Origin: Legionellales bacterium
Lineage (GTDB): Bacteria > Pseudomonadota > Gammaproteobacteria > JAGOUN01
Assembly: GCA_027486005.1 (NCBI GenBank)
Contig: JAIXPZ010000025.1
Location: 1 to 52,471 of the forward strand
Length of the DNA: 52,471 nucleotides
Direction: 5' to 3'
Part shown: in pieces, positions 1 through 9,470 of the stretch
How the letters are laid out: each line of letters begins with the position of its first letter
How positions within the stretch are numbered: the first letter of the stretch is position 1
The notes under the pieces: model-generated
What the model was told of the DNA's origin: nothing
Database searches by the model: none
Seen by the model: only the letters and a program-made list of their open reading frames with translations
Translations under genes and position numbers: made by a program

Positions 1-239
1 CATCCGCCGAATCTACTTCCAGCGCCTACCTAACATGGCGACATTGGATAGAAAGCTATCAGATTTCAGGCGGGGTTAGAGCGGCAGGCGAATGGTCAAC
101 TGCGGTTTCTAGGATAATCATTGGTTGATTTTTTCTGATCTTACGGGATTTGAGTAGGTTTCTGAAGTTGTTTTTATGTTTCATTAAACCGTGGTAATAT
201 GACCGAATTTTTCCAGCCTCAGATTCAGGGAGATATCGC

Positions 240-1334
240 ATGCGTACAGCGCTCTATGATCATCATGTCGCTCTTGGCGGCAAAGTGGTCGATTTTCATG
301 GCTGGGATTTGCCATTAAATTATGGTTCACAAATTGACGAGCATCATGCGGTGCGTCAATCTGCAGGCATGTTTGATGTATCACATATGACGGTGGTGGA
401 TTGTCGCGGTTCAGAAGTGATTTCCTATTTAAGAAAAATATTGGCTAATGATGTCGCCAAATTATCGCCAGGCCAAGCAATGTACAGTTGTATGTTGAAT
501 GAGCAAGGTAATGTGGTTGATGACTTAATTGCTTATAAAATCGATGATCAGTATTTCCGATTAGTCGTTAACTCTGCTACTCACGATAAAGACATGGCAT
601 GGTTAATGCATTGGTCAAAAGAGTTTGATGTTGCTGTTGTGGAGATGGTTAAAAAATGTATTATTGCCATTCAGGGTCCGCAAGCGATTACTCAAGTGAC
701 ACGTTTGTTAGGCGGTGAATCTGCAGAAAAACTAATTGCCTTAAAACCATTTCGGTTTTTTTCTACTGAAGATTATTTTGTGGCTAGAACCGGTTATACT
801 GGTGAACAAGGCGTAGAAGTCATTGCTCCAGTTATGCAGGGTAAAGCATTTTGGGAAAAGTTGGTTGCTGCAGGAGTCCAGCCATGTGGTTTAGGTGCGC
901 GTGATACGTTACGTTTAGAGGCAGGTTTAAACCTTTATGGTAATGACATGGATGAGACGACATCACCTTTAACTTCTAATTTAGCATGGACAATTGTGTG
1001 GGATGATCAACGCGATTTTGTGGGCAAAGAAGCGTTAGAGCTAGAGCGAGCCCAAGGAGTGAATGCCGCTTTAGTGGGATTGATTTTGCAAGACAAAGGC
1101 GTATTGCGTACGGGCCAGCGAGTGGTGTTAAAAGATGGTCGAGAGGGTGTGATTACGAGTGGCGGTTTTTCGCCTACACTAGAAAAAGGCATTGCTTTGG
1201 CGCGGGTGTCTTTACCATTGATGTCAGCGAGTGTTGATATTCGTGGGGTGTTGAAACCAGTGTTGGTCGTCAAACCTAATTTTGTGCGTAATGGTAAAGC
1301 GGTTTATGAATTATTAGTAAAAGAAGAGGGCTAA
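240..1334 (+). CDS. gcvT: Glycine cleavage system T protein (aminomethyltransferase)
   Basis: GcvT transfers the methylene carbon of H-protein-bound aminomethyl lipoate to tetrahydrofolate, releasing ammonia, in cytoplasmic glycine breakdown. The 364-residue product has the family length. It carries the N-terminal FHGWDLPLNYG and FDVSHM segments (residues 19-50), the VVDDL folate-site segment (92-96), RTGYTGEQG (183-191) and the signature GLGARDTLRLEAG (217-229). The ATG at 240 is preceded by a good ribosome site (AGGGAG at about 226-231). It is the first gene of a gcvT-gcvH-gcvPA-gcvPB operon, with gcvH only 2 bases downstream. I looked for a glycine riboswitch in bases 60-239 and did not recognise its conserved core, so regulation is unknown. 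Identification is firm. Confidence 0.97.
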   Translation: MRTALYDHHVALGGKVVDFHGWDLPLNYGSQIDEHHAVRQSAGMFDVSHMTVVDCRGSEVISYLRKILANDVAKLSPGQAMYSCMLNEQGNVVDDLIAYKIDDQYFRLVVNSATHDKDMAWLMHWSKEFDVAVVEMVKKCIIAIQGPQAITQVTRLLGGESAEKLIALKPFRFFSTEDYFVARTGYTGEQGVEVIAPVMQGKAFWEKLVAAGVQPCGLGARDTLRLEAGLNLYGNDMDETTSPLTSNLAWTIVWDDQRDFVGKEALELERAQGVNAALVGLILQDKGVLRTGQRVVLKDGREGVITSGGFSPTLEKGIALARVSLPLMSASVDIRGVLKPVLVVKPNFVRNGKAVYELLVKEEG

Positions 1335-1336
1335 AA

Positions 1337-1729
1337 ATGAGTACAGTTCCTGATGAATTGAAATTTACACCGAGTCATGAGTGGGTGCGTATTGAAGATG
1401 ATTTTGCGATTGTCGGCATCACCGATTTTGCACAAACTTTGCTGGGTGAGTTGGTATACGTTGAGTTACCGGATGTCGGTGATGTTATTGCGCAAGGTGA
1501 AAGTTGTGCGGTGGTGGAATCGGTTAAAGCAGCATCGGATGTTTACTGCCCGTTGAATGGTCAAATTATTGAGGTTAACGAAGAACTTGCGGATCAACCT
1601 GAATTAGTCAACGATGATCCTTATAGTAATGGCTGGTTGTTCAAGATTCAAATGGATAACCCTGATCAAGTAGAAGAGTTGTTAACGCCAGAAGAATATC
1701 AAAAACAAGTTGCTGAAGAAGCGCATTAA
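1337..1729 (+). CDS. gcvH: Glycine cleavage system H protein (lipoyl carrier)
   Basis: GcvH is the small lipoylated shuttle that carries the aminomethyl group between P, T and L proteins. The 130-residue length is typical. The lipoylation site is Lys64 in ESVKAASD, within the hallmark GESCAVVESVKAASDVY stretch, and HEWVRIE (residues 14-20) opens the lipoyl fold. It starts 2 bases after the gcvT stop, so the two are probably translationally coupled, using the purine-rich GAAGAGG at the end of gcvT as ribosome site. A short hairpin repeat lies between it and gcvPA. Identification is firm. Confidence 0.97.
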   Translation: MSTVPDELKFTPSHEWVRIEDDFAIVGITDFAQTLLGELVYVELPDVGDVIAQGESCAVVESVKAASDVYCPLNGQIIEVNEELADQPELVNDDPYSNGWLFKIQMDNPDQVEELLTPEEYQKQVAEEAH

Positions 1730-1740
1730 AAACGAAAAAC

Positions 1741-1767
1741 GTAGGGGCAGCGCCTTGTGCCTGCCCT
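1741..1767. repeat. REP-like hairpin repeat between gcvH and gcvPA
   Basis: Within the 56-base gcvH-gcvPA gap the sequence GGGCAG (1744-1749) pairs with CTGCCC (1761-1766) around a GC-rich loop, preceded by GTAGG. The GTAGGGGC...GCCC pattern matches the hairpins at 22278-22300 and about 22549-22574 and loosely the one at 14286-14307, so it looks like one copy of a dispersed palindromic repeat. No T-run follows, so it is not a classical terminator. It could moderate transcription or mRNA stability within the operon, which is inference. Confidence 0.55.
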
Positions 1768-1785
1768 TGATGATATGAGGAAAAT

Positions 1786-3138
1786 ATGCCATTTATTCCC
1801 CACACGCATAAAGATGTTGAAAATATGTTTCTCGCAGTGCCTGGAACAAATTTTTCAGATTTATTTGACGAAATTCCCTCTAGCATTCCAAAAGCTAATT
1901 TAACTAATATCCCTGAAGGAATGAATGAATTAGCAACTGCGCAACACATGGAAGCAGTGGCGAATCTTCATCCCAAAATTAAAACTTATATTGGCGCAGG
2001 TGCGTATGAACATCACATTCCTGCTGCTGTTTGGGATTTAGTGGGTCGTGGTGAGTTTATGACGGCCTATACCCCGTATCAGGCAGAAGCGAGCCAAGGT
2101 AGTTTGCAGCTTATTTACGAGTTTCAATCCATGATGACGGCGCTAACAAAAATGGATGTTTCTAACGCATCACTTTATGATGGAGCAACGGCATTAGCTG
2201 AAGCGGTGTTAATGGCCATTCGTGCGCAAAAGAAATCGAACAATAAACGCATTTTGATGCCGCAAACGGTACATCCTCATTATCGTGAAGCAGTAAAAGC
2301 TATCGTGCATCAACAAGGTATTGAATTAGTCGAATGTCCTTTTGATTTGACGACCGGCCTGATTGATCACGCTGCATTAGAACAACTTGCGCAAGAATCT
2401 TTTTCTGCACTTGTTCTTCCTTTTCCTAATTTTTTTGGGAACTTAGAATCTGTTGATAAGTTAACCGATTGGGCGCATGCGCGTGAGATGTTAGTGATTG
2501 CAGTCGTGAATCCTATGGCATTAGGATTATTAAAAGCTCCGGGTGATTGGGGTATGAAAGGCGTTGATATTGTTTGTGGTGAATTGCAGCCTTTTGGAAT
2601 GCCATTGGCTTCTGGTGGACCGTATGCAGGATTTATGTGTTGTCGACAAGAGCTAGTGCGGCAAATGCCAGGAAGAATTGTCGGACAAACGGTTGATCAA
2701 GACAATAAACGTGGTTTTGTTTTAACCTTGCAAGCGCGTGAGCAACATATTCGACGTTCAAAAGCTACATCGAATATTTGCACCAATCAAGGATTGCTGG
2801 TGACAGCGGCAACTATTTACATGAGTTTGCTGGGACCGCAAGGTCTGCGAGCGACAGCGCTTAAAAGTCATCAAAATACACAGGCATTATTAGTTCTATT
2901 AAAAGAAATCAAGGTGATGCCTGCTTTTAATTCCTCGAATTTTCATGAATGTGTCATACGCATTCCTAATGCGATAGAAGTTGCAAAACAATGTGCTGAA
3001 AAAGGCGTATTAATTGGATTATGTTTGGAGCCTTATTATTCAGAATTGAAAGATTGTATTTTAGTGTGTGTGACTGAGACGAAAACCGATGATGATTTAC
3101 GCGCATATTGCGCGCAAGTAAAAGGGCAATTAGCATGA
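1786..3138 (+). CDS. gcvPA: Glycine dehydrogenase (decarboxylating) subunit 1
   Basis: This is the N-terminal half of the two-subunit P protein, which decarboxylates glycine with pyridoxal phosphate and passes the aminomethyl group to GcvH. The 450 residues match the family length. Recognisable segments are [12 protein letters not shown] at the N-terminus, [11 protein letters not shown] and [15 protein letters not shown] (residues about 72-105), [13 protein letters not shown], and [20 protein letters not shown]-like sequence near residue 310-330. This subunit lacks the PLP lysine, which lies in GcvPB. The start ATG follows ATGAGGAAAAT, a good ribosome site. Its stop overlaps the gcvPB start (ATGA). 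Split P protein is found in many bacteria, unlike the single GcvP of E. coli. Confidence 0.96.
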   Translation: MPFIPHTHKDVENMFLAVPGTNFSDLFDEIPSSIPKANLTNIPEGMNELATAQHMEAVANLHPKIKTYIGAGAYEHHIPAAVWDLVGRGEFMTAYTPYQAEASQGSLQLIYEFQSMMTALTKMDVSNASLYDGATALAEAVLMAIRAQKKSNNKRILMPQTVHPHYREAVKAIVHQQGIELVECPFDLTTGLIDHAALEQLAQESFSALVLPFPNFFGNLESVDKLTDWAHAREMLVIAVVNPMALGLLKAPGDWGMKGVDIVCGELQPFGMPLASGGPYAGFMCCRQELVRQMPGRIVGQTVDQDNKRGFVLTLQAREQHIRRSKATSNICTNQGLLVTAATIYMSLLGPQGLRATALKSHQNTQALLVLLKEIKVMPAFNSSNFHECVIRIPNAIEVAKQCAEKGVLIGLCLEPYYSELKDCILVCVTETKTDDDLRAYCAQVKGQLA

Positions 3139-4601
3139 TGAAACCAGAACCCTTAGTCTATGAATATTCCGTTGCAGGCAGGAATGCGCACGCGCAATGT
3201 CCCGTTTTGCAAAATAATGTAACGCTAATTCCTTCTGAGTATTTGCGCACAGAAGCACCTGCGTTGCCTGAGTTATCAGAACTAGAAGTTGTCCGTCATT
3301 TTACTGGATTATCAAAACGTAATTTTTCTATTGATTCGCATTTTTATCCGCTAGGCTCGTGCACGATGAAATATAATCCGCGTGGCGTGCACAAATTAGC
3401 AATGCTGCCTGAATTTTTGCGTTCACACCCACTTGCACCTGAAACAACGACGCAAGGATTTTTGCAATGTATGTATGCATTACAAGATATGCTGGCAGAT
3501 ATTACCGGGATGACTGCAGTATCTTTATCGCCTATGGCCGGTGCGCAAGGTGAATTTGCAGGCGTCTCTATGATTGCTGCTTATCATCGTTCGCGCGGCG
3601 ATCATTTGCGTACTGAAATGCTGGTTCCAGATGCGGCGCATGGTACAAATCCGGCGACTGCTGCACAATGTGGTATGACAGTGAAAGAAATTCCTACTGA
3701 CAGCCAAGGTGATGTTGACTTAGTCGCATTAAAAGCAGCGATTGGCCCGCAAACTGCCGGTATTATGCTCACAAACCCATCGACATTAGGTGTGTTTGAG
3801 CGACAAATTCCAGAAATTGCAAAGATTGTTCATGCTGCAGGCGGCTTGTTGTATTACGACGGCGCAAATTTAAATGCGATTTTAGGCAAAGTACGTCCAG
3901 GTGATATGGGGTTTGATGTCATGCATATGAACTTACATAAAACATTTGCAACCCCTCATGGTGGTGGTGGACCAGGTGCTGGCCCTGTAGCATGCAATGA
4001 TCGCTTAAAACCATTTTTACCTATTCCTCGCGTGATGAAAAATGATAAATCTTATTGCTTAACAAGCCAAGCAGATGCGCCGCAGAGTATTGGTCGCCTA
4101 TCTACTTTTATGGGCAATGCGGGTATTTTATTACGTGCCTATATCTATATTCGGATGTTAGGAAAAAAAGGTTTAGTGCGCGTGGCCGATCATGCAACAT
4201 TAAATGCTAATTATTTAATGATGAAGTTACAAGCCGCAGGCTTTGAATTGGCATTTCCTAAGCGTCGTGCGACACATGAATTTATTATTACGCTAAAGTA
4301 TGAGCTAAAAACTTGGGGGGTGGGCGCGCTGGATTTTGCAAAACGTCTACTTGATTATGGTTTTCATGCGCCGACAATGTATTTCCCCTTGTTAGTGCCA
4401 GAATGTTTGTTGATTGAACCGACAGAAACCGAAAGCAAGCAAGTGCTCGACAAGTTTATCGAAGCGATGATTGCGATTCGGCGTGAGGCTGAAACTGATC
4501 CTAGTTTATTGAAAACTGCGCCACATACTTTGCCGGTGAAACGTTTAGACGATGTACGCGCAGCGAAAGAATTGAATTTGCGTTATCGTGGAAGTGATTA
4601 G
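3135..4601 (+). CDS. gcvPB: Glycine dehydrogenase (decarboxylating) subunit 2
   Basis: This is the catalytic half of the split P protein. The PLP-binding lysine is Lys269 in [18 protein letters not shown], and [16 protein letters not shown] and [12 protein letters not shown] are strongly conserved. The chosen start is the ATG at 3135, whose ATGA overlaps the gcvPA stop and implies translational coupling. An in-frame upstream TTG at 3108 would add residues unlike the family, so I reject it. The length (488 residues) is normal. It is the last gene of the operon. The L protein (lipoamide dehydrogenase) is not in this window. Confidence 0.96.
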   Translation: MMKPEPLVYEYSVAGRNAHAQCPVLQNNVTLIPSEYLRTEAPALPELSELEVVRHFTGLSKRNFSIDSHFYPLGSCTMKYNPRGVHKLAMLPEFLRSHPLAPETTTQGFLQCMYALQDMLADITGMTAVSLSPMAGAQGEFAGVSMIAAYHRSRGDHLRTEMLVPDAAHGTNPATAAQCGMTVKEIPTDSQGDVDLVALKAAIGPQTAGIMLTNPSTLGVFERQIPEIAKIVHAAGGLLYYDGANLNAILGKVRPGDMGFDVMHMNLHKTFATPHGGGGPGAGPVACNDRLKPFLPIPRVMKNDKSYCLTSQADAPQSIGRLSTFMGNAGILLRAYIYIRMLGKKGLVRVADHATLNANYLMMKLQAAGFELAFPKRRATHEFIITLKYELKTWGVGALDFAKRLLDYGFHAPTMYFPLLVPECLLIEPTETESKQVLDKFIEAMIAIRREAETDPSLLKTAPHTLPVKRLDDVRAAKELNLRYRGSD

Positions 4602-4613
4602 CTATAGGAATAT

Positions 4614-5252
4614 TTAGCAAGGATTGTTCGTTGGTGTTTCTACGCGAAGTGTCAGTGTTGACGTTGCCTGATTATAAGTTGCAGTGGTCATTGACGTAGG
4701 AGGGTATGAATCTGCTGCTTTTAAATGGCTCATTAATTTATCTGCCATGGCTTGTCCCTGTATGAGATTCGTTTTGATGCCTTTCCAATCGAGTTGATAC
4801 GACGGACCTTTGTTAACAATGATAAAAGAGCTTGTCGCTGTATAAGATTTATAGCTAATATCCACGCCATCACAGACAGCTCGTCCTCCGCTCGTCTGAG
4901 TGCTTGTAGCATTACAAGTGAACGCGGTAGGATTTGTTGAGGCAAGTGGGGTAGTACTTACTTTCGTGCATGAATCAAAAGAGAGCTTTATTGTTCCTGA
5001 TTGCCCTGTTGTTTTGTCGGTGTAAGTGCAAGATGCGTCGCTTGCCGGGATTGTGCCGCATGGGTTACCTGATGATCCTGTGTAGGGAAAAGTTTCACCT
5101 GGTTGTAGCTCAGCGCTTGAGCAAGAAAGCGTCAGGACATCATGGTCGGTGCCATTTTTTATATTCATCGTCCAATTTACTGGCGAATAACAGCTCGCAA
5201 CAGCGATATGTTGACAAGCGAATAAACTGATTATTAGCAAGACTTTTTTCAT
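4614..5252 (-). CDS. Putative exported Cys-rich protein of unknown function
   Basis: I do not recognise this 212-residue protein. The N-terminus MKKVLLIISLFACQHIAVAS is a clear Sec signal peptide, with likely cleavage after AVA, or perhaps lipoprotein-like processing given the nearby Cys. The mature part has eight cysteines, is rich in Ser and Thr and has no membrane segment, suggesting a disulfide-bonded periplasmic or secreted protein. The final codon before the stop is also Cys. The gene converges on gcvPB with only 12 bases between the stops. Its start is preceded by a GAGAT-containing leader. Function is unknown. Confidence 0.7.
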   Translation of the reverse strand: MKKVLLIISLFACQHIAVASCYSPVNWTMNIKNGTDHDVLTLSCSSAELQPGETFPYTGSSGNPCGTIPASDASCTYTDKTTGQSGTIKLSFDSCTKVSTTPLASTNPTAFTCNATSTQTSGGRAVCDGVDISYKSYTATSSFIIVNKGPSYQLDWKGIKTNLIQGQAMADKLMSHLKAADSYPPTSMTTATYNQATSTLTLRVETPTNNPC

Positions 5253-5312
5253 AGACTATCTCCGACTTCTTGCCAATAAATTACAGTGTAGGATAAAAAA
5301 GGTAGCATTTCA

Positions 5313-5861
5313 TCACTCTATGCAGCACTTTTTATATTTTTTTCCACTACCACATGGGCATAGATCATTTCTGCCTATTTTATCATGGGCTTCATGAGGA
5401 GCTGGGCGGTGATGGCTATGATCATGGCCGTGGTCGTGCGAATGCGAGCTACATTGATGTTGATGACCTGCATAAAACCATTGCCCATTTTGTTTAATGA
5501 ATTTGCTATTTTCATGAATGCGTTGTTGTTCGCCGTCGTACATAAAGTACGCTGCAAATTCAACATTTCCATGAATGTCATCAGATGCAATAGAGGTAGC
5601 ATGAATAATTTCTAGTTTTATCCATGAACTCACTTCTTCAGCGAAATCTTGTAAATCTTTACGGTCAGTATGCTGTTGCAATTCTGGTGTCATGCTCGAA
5701 AAAAGATAATCAACATTGGATTGCGTAAAAGCCGTGTAGCGTGAACGCATTAAGGCCTCGGGTGATTCTGCCATCTTCGTGCCAGTAAGAAGGGATTCGC
5801 AGCATTCCGAATAATTTTTTTGACTGCCACAGGGGCAGCGTAATAAGGTTTTTGACATCAC
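5313..5861 (-). CDS. YchJ-family SEC-C motif protein with His-rich insert
   Basis: The 182-residue protein has a SEC-C-type metal-binding motif at each end: [13 protein letters not shown] (residues 9-21) and [13 protein letters not shown] (168-180). Between them lies the YchJ core with [13 protein letters not shown] (33-45) and a NTF2-like fold. SEC-C motifs bind zinc and occur in SecA and in YchJ/UPF0225 proteins, whose precise role is not established. Unusually, residues 133-151 form a His/Asp-rich run ([12 protein letters not shown]) between core and C-terminal motif, a possible second metal site. It lies 6 bases downstream of the 107-residue gene and may be co-transcribed with it. Confidence 0.85.
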   Translation of the reverse strand: MMSKTLLRCPCGSQKNYSECCESLLTGTKMAESPEALMRSRYTAFTQSNVDYLFSSMTPELQQHTDRKDLQDFAEEVSSWIKLEIIHATSIASDDIHGNVEFAAYFMYDGEQQRIHENSKFIKQNGQWFYAGHQHQCSSHSHDHGHDHSHHRPAPHEAHDKIGRNDLCPCGSGKKYKKCCIE

Positions 5862-5867
5862 GCTCTA

Positions 5868-6191
5868 CTATTTAAAAAAATGTTGAATAAGACCGCTGGC
5901 AACAAAAAATCCAGCTAACCAAATCACAAGCTCAAACTTAGATTGATGTATTTCGGTTCTTACTTGCTCAATTTTTAAATCAAGTTCTTTTATCTCTTTT
6001 TGAAGTAACTGCGTATCTTTTTTAGTAGCTAGCTCTTTATTTTCAAGATCCAACCGTGCGGTATTCACGGCGATATCAATCACTTGCTCCATTTGCCGCG
6101 CTTGGTACTTAGCGACACGTTCATCAACACCTAAAGCTCTCGCTTGGTCAACATAATCCAAGGCATCAAAATGTCTTGCTGCAGCTGTCAT
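5868..6191 (-). CDS. Small coiled-coil protein with C-terminal membrane anchor
   Basis: The 107-residue product has an N-terminal helical part containing DYVDQARALGVDE, then a charged coiled coil (residues about 45-85, rich in Glu, Lys, Gln and Leu). It ends in a hydrophobic helix, LVIWLAGFFVASGLIQHFF (about 88-106), that probably anchors it in the inner membrane. The layout resembles the bacterial DUF1640/CCDC90-like family, but that match is from memory of the pattern, not a search. It lies 29 bases after the E2 gene and 6 bases before the YchJ-like gene on the same strand. No function can be assigned. Confidence 0.7.
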   Translation of the reverse strand: MTAAARHFDALDYVDQARALGVDERVAKYQARQMEQVIDIAVNTARLDLENKELATKKDTQLLQKEIKELDLKIEQVRTEIHQSKFELVIWLAGFFVASGLIQHFFK

Positions 6192-6220
6192 TATCTTGCG
6201 CTCCCAATTGAATGGGTGGA

Positions 6221-7351
6221 TTATAGCATAGGCTTTGCTAATTCTTCCATAATGGCTTGTAATAACCTGACTGCCTCACCGCCAGTCACAAGTCGATGAT
6301 CCACGGTAATCGAAATAGGAAGAATTCGTCTTACTGCAGGTTCGCCATTATGTGCAACAACGGTATTGCGCGCGCTACCAATACCAACAATGGCTACCAT
6401 GGGTGGAATAATGATCGGGTTAGCATAACGACCAGCAATGGTACCAAAGTTAGAAAGAATAATCGTAGCATCTTTCAAATCTTGTGGTGATAATGATTTG
6501 TCACGCGCTTGTTGTTTAAAGCGATTAATCGATTCGCGTAACGCTTCATTCGATTGATGAGCAACATCTTTTAGAACAGGTACAAACAATCCGTGCGGTG
6601 TGTCGACAGCCATGCCGACGTTGATTTTTTTATGCAATTGGTAAACCATTTGCTGTCCATCGAAATAAGCATTGGCGATTGGCACAGTTTCACAGCCGGC
6701 TTGGATTGCGCGTAATAATCTTACGGTAGTATCTTGTTTTCCTATCCAGTCATGAATATCTGCATCGTCAGAAATAGAGACCGGGACGATGTGCTGATGC
6801 GATTGCGTCATGCTCATCACCATTGCGCGGCGGGTAGGAGTAAGAGACTCAACTGCGTCAGTAAATTGTACATTCAATGGTGGAATAGTATTTGATTGAA
6901 AAAGATTCGCGGCTTTCTTCACATCATCTGCCGTAATATTTTTTCCAGAATATTTTACTTCATCAAGATCAACGCCCAGTTGTTGCGCTAACATTCTAAC
7001 GGCGGGTGTGGCGCGATGGCTAGCTTGTTGTGCTGTTACGCTTACGCCTGTCGCACACTCTTCAAGTATGCGATCAGAGGCTTCAATATTGCCGACAACA
7101 GTTCCGGCGTCAGTTTCTTCCCCCTCAACACCAATGAGTGGGCTGCCAGTGATGACAGTGTCGCCAGTCTTTCCAAACAATTTTTCAACTTTCCCTGCGA
7201 AAGGCGAAGGTACATCAACCAATGCTTTTGCAGTTTCCATTGCCACAATGGTTTGATCGATTTGTACTTCATCGCCGGGTTGCACATACCATTCACGAAT
7301 AATCGCTTCGGGCAAACCTTCGCCAAGATCAGGTAAACAAAAAATTTTCAT
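6221..7351 (-). CDS. 2-oxoacid dehydrogenase E2 (dihydrolipoyl acyltransferase), probably branched-chain
   Basis: E2 transfers the acyl group from E1 to CoA within a 2-oxoacid dehydrogenase complex. Residues 1-75 are a single lipoyl domain with Lys42 in METAKALVDV. Residues about 113-147 are the peripheral subunit-binding domain (RATPAVRMLAQQLGVDLDEV). The C-terminal catalytic domain ends with DHRLVTGGEAV, the HxxxG active site. At 376 residues it is short, with one lipoyl domain and short linkers. Its ATG overlaps the E1-beta stop (ATGA). Together with heteromeric E1 and leucine dehydrogenase upstream, a branched-chain substrate is likely, but pyruvate cannot be excluded. No E3 gene is present here. 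Confidence 0.9.
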   Translation of the reverse strand: MKIFCLPDLGEGLPEAIIREWYVQPGDEVQIDQTIVAMETAKALVDVPSPFAGKVEKLFGKTGDTVITGSPLIGVEGEETDAGTVVGNIEASDRILEECATGVSVTAQQASHRATPAVRMLAQQLGVDLDEVKYSGKNITADDVKKAANLFQSNTIPPLNVQFTDAVESLTPTRRAMVMSMTQSHQHIVPVSISDDADIHDWIGKQDTTVRLLRAIQAGCETVPIANAYFDGQQMVYQLHKKINVGMAVDTPHGLFVPVLKDVAHQSNEALRESINRFKQQARDKSLSPQDLKDATIILSNFGTIAGRYANPIIIPPMVAIVGIGSARNTVVAHNGEPAVRRILPISITVDHRLVTGGEAVRLLQAIMEELAKPML

Positions 7352-8328
7352 GCGAACTCCATTAGTTGTTTTGCAGTGGCAATAATTTTCGCGCTGCTGG
7401 GTAAATAATATTTTTCCATTTTATAATATGGCATGATGGTGTCATATCCTGTGACGCGCTTGATGGGTGCGTGTAAAAACATTAGACCATGTTCTGCTAT
7501 AGTGGCAGCAATTTCTGCGCCCACGCCACAGTGTCGTGCAGCTTCATGGATAATCAAACATCGGCCAGTTTTTTCAACCGACTGTAAAATGGTGTCAAAA
7601 TCGATGGGCTTGATGGTTGCGACATCAATAATTTCCGCGCTAATGCCGTGTTGTTCTAATTGTTCTGCCGCTTCCAAAGTTTCTTTAATCATTGCGCCCC
7701 AAGTGATGAGGGTGATATCGCGTCCTTCGCGCAAAATAAAACACTTATCTAATGGTAATGCTCTACCATCATCTGGAACTTCTTGTTTGACCCAACGATA
7801 AATGCGTTTTGGTTCTAGAAAAAGAACAGGATCAGGGTTGCGGATTGCGGCAAGTAATAATCCATAGGCTCTTGCGGGCGATGAAGGAATCACAACACGT
7901 AAACCGGGAATATGCGCAAATAACGATTCGGTGCTTTCAGAATGATGTTCTGGCGCATGAATACCGCCGCCGTAAGGCGCACGAAAAACCGCGGGGCATG
8001 ATAACCGCCCACGAGTACGATTTCGTAAACGTGAAGCTTGATTTAAAATATGGTCTACTGCGGGATAAATGAATCCCATAAATTGGAATTCTGCTACTGG
8101 CTTTAATTTTTGCGCTGCCATCCCAATCGTTATTCCAGCAATCATGGATTCAGCGAGAGGTGTATCAAGTACACGCTTGGGGCCAAATTTTTCCAATAAG
8201 CCTACGGTGGTTCGAAATACTCCGCCATTTTTTGCAATGTCTTGGCCAAATACAATCACGTTTTCATCGTGGGCCATTTCATAGGCGAGAGCTTGGTTGA
8301 CTGCTTCTACTAAAGTGATATTAGCCAT
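7348..8328 (-). CDS. 2-oxoacid dehydrogenase E1 beta subunit, probably branched-chain
   Basis: This is the beta subunit of the thiamine-diphosphate E1 enzyme. The 326 residues match the family. Recognisable are FGQDIAKNGGVFRTTVGL, DTPLAESMIAGITIGMA, RAPYGGGIHAPEHHSES and a C-terminal transketolase domain (VEKTGRCLIIHEA). I chose the ATG at 8328 (MANITLVEAVNQAL) because GGAGG lies just upstream and homologues begin there. The reading frame continues to 8394, but the extra residues lie inside the E1-alpha gene and do not look like E1-beta. It overlaps the E1-alpha stop by 8 bases and the E2 start by 4, so the three subunits are tightly coupled. Confidence 0.92.
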   Translation of the reverse strand: MANITLVEAVNQALAYEMAHDENVIVFGQDIAKNGGVFRTTVGLLEKFGPKRVLDTPLAESMIAGITIGMAAQKLKPVAEFQFMGFIYPAVDHILNQASRLRNRTRGRLSCPAVFRAPYGGGIHAPEHHSESTESLFAHIPGLRVVIPSSPARAYGLLLAAIRNPDPVLFLEPKRIYRWVKQEVPDDGRALPLDKCFILREGRDITLITWGAMIKETLEAAEQLEQHGISAEIIDVATIKPIDFDTILQSVEKTGRCLIIHEAARHCGVGAEIAATIAEHGLMFLHAPIKRVTGYDTIMPYYKMEKYYLPSSAKIIATAKQLMEFA

Positions 8329-9406
8329 ATTCTGCCTCCAATTCTCTACGTTGGAAATGAAATTGCTTTGGCAGTTCGGCGTATAAGTAATCAAACATAT
8401 CAGTGATTTGTGCTTTGGGGCGTTCTAAGAATTTCGTTACAATTGTATCGAGTGTTGCAGCGTGTTGCGTTAACATATTTTTTTCTTTTTCTTCAGACCA
8501 TAAATTATTTTTTTCTAAATAGCGCCGCAATCTTTTTAAAGGCTCAAATTCAAAGGCGGCATGATATTCATCTTGTGGAATATAACGTCGAGCATCGTCT
8601 GCAGTGGTATGATCACAGATGCGATAAGTTAAGGCCTCAATCAGTGTTGGGCCTTTGCCACTTCGCGCTTTTTCTAATGCGTGTTGCATGACATGATGTA
8701 CCGCAATGACATCATTGCCGTCCACTTGCACGCCTTCAATTCCTGCAGCAATAGCTTTTTGAGCAATTGTTTTACAAGCAGTTTGTTCGCTGATGGGCGT
8801 AGAAATCGCCCACTGGTTATTATTGATCACCAATACCAGCGGTAATTTCCATGCGCCGGCGAGATTAATCGCTTCGTAAAAATCACCTTCAGAAGTGCCG
8901 CCTTCGCCAATGGTTACAACGGCTGCGCGAGCTTGATTGCGATATTGAAAAGCAAATGCGGCGCCGGCAGCGTGTAGACACTGGTCCGCAATAGGAACGC
9001 AAATCGGAAAATCTTCTGAGGCACGATTTTCCATATTTGCACTACCGCGTTCATCCCCGCCCCAGTAGCTTAAAATATCCGACATTGGCGTGCCGCGTAA
9101 CAAAAACGTCGCGTGATCACGGTAGTAAGGGAAAAACACGTCAGATGCCTGCATCGCATGTCCAACCGCTGCGCCAATAGCTTCTTGTCCATGACAAGAA
9201 GGGTAAGTCCCTAATTGGCCAGTACGCTGTAGATTAATCGCTTTTTTGTCAAATAAACGCGTTAAAGCCATGGCCTCGTACAATTTGATCAGTGTCTCAT
9301 GATTGATTGTTGACGGAAGTGCTTGGGTTAATTCACCGTGGTGATCCATGAATTGCAAGTGTTGGATCGAGAATCCAGCCGTTGTCGTTAAATGAGGTTT
9401 GCTCAT
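8321..9406 (-). CDS. 2-oxoacid dehydrogenase E1 alpha subunit, probably branched-chain
   Basis: E1-alpha binds thiamine diphosphate and, with E1-beta, decarboxylates the 2-oxoacid. The 361-residue protein shows YPSCHGQEAIGAAVG, FFPYYRDHATFLLRG and a ThDP motif GEGGTSEGDF...NNNQWAIS. The usual GDG of this motif is GEG here, a conservative change. YRICDHTTADDARRY near residue 265 is typical of branched-chain-type E1-alpha, supporting that substrate. It is the first gene of the E1a-E1b-E2 operon and has a candidate promoter 65-95 bases upstream. Products could feed branched-chain amino acid catabolism or make primers for branched-chain fatty acids. Confidence 0.92.
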   Translation of the reverse strand: MSKPHLTTTAGFSIQHLQFMDHHGELTQALPSTINHETLIKLYEAMALTRLFDKKAINLQRTGQLGTYPSCHGQEAIGAAVGHAMQASDVFFPYYRDHATFLLRGTPMSDILSYWGGDERGSANMENRASEDFPICVPIADQCLHAAGAAFAFQYRNQARAAVVTIGEGGTSEGDFYEAINLAGAWKLPLVLVINNNQWAISTPISEQTACKTIAQKAIAAGIEGVQVDGNDVIAVHHVMQHALEKARSGKGPTLIEALTYRICDHTTADDARRYIPQDEYHAAFEFEPLKRLRRYLEKNNLWSEEKEKNMLTQHAATLDTIVTKFLERPKAQITDMFDYLYAELPKQFHFQRRELEAEYG

Positions 9407-9470
9407 GACGGTTGTTGTTGCCCTGTGAGTCGTTTTTGATGGGCTAGTTTAGCGGAATGGACAGGGGTCC

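Noticed and set aside
2-79. Open frame reading RRIYFQRLPNMATLDRKLSD-like sequence at the window edge
   Set aside because: Could be the C-terminus of an upstream gene, but 25 codons give no family match, and two other frames on the same bases are also open.
60-239. Glycine riboswitch upstream of gcvT
   Set aside because: Looked for because gcv operons often have one; the conserved aptamer core sequences were not recognised.
59-241. 60-codon minus-strand frame upstream of gcvT
   Set aside because: It overlaps the gcvT ribosome site, has no family resemblance and no good ribosome site.
8329-8394. Longer E1-beta with an N-terminal extension
   Set aside because: The extension is inside E1-alpha and the GGAGG-preceded ATG at 8328 matches homologue starts.
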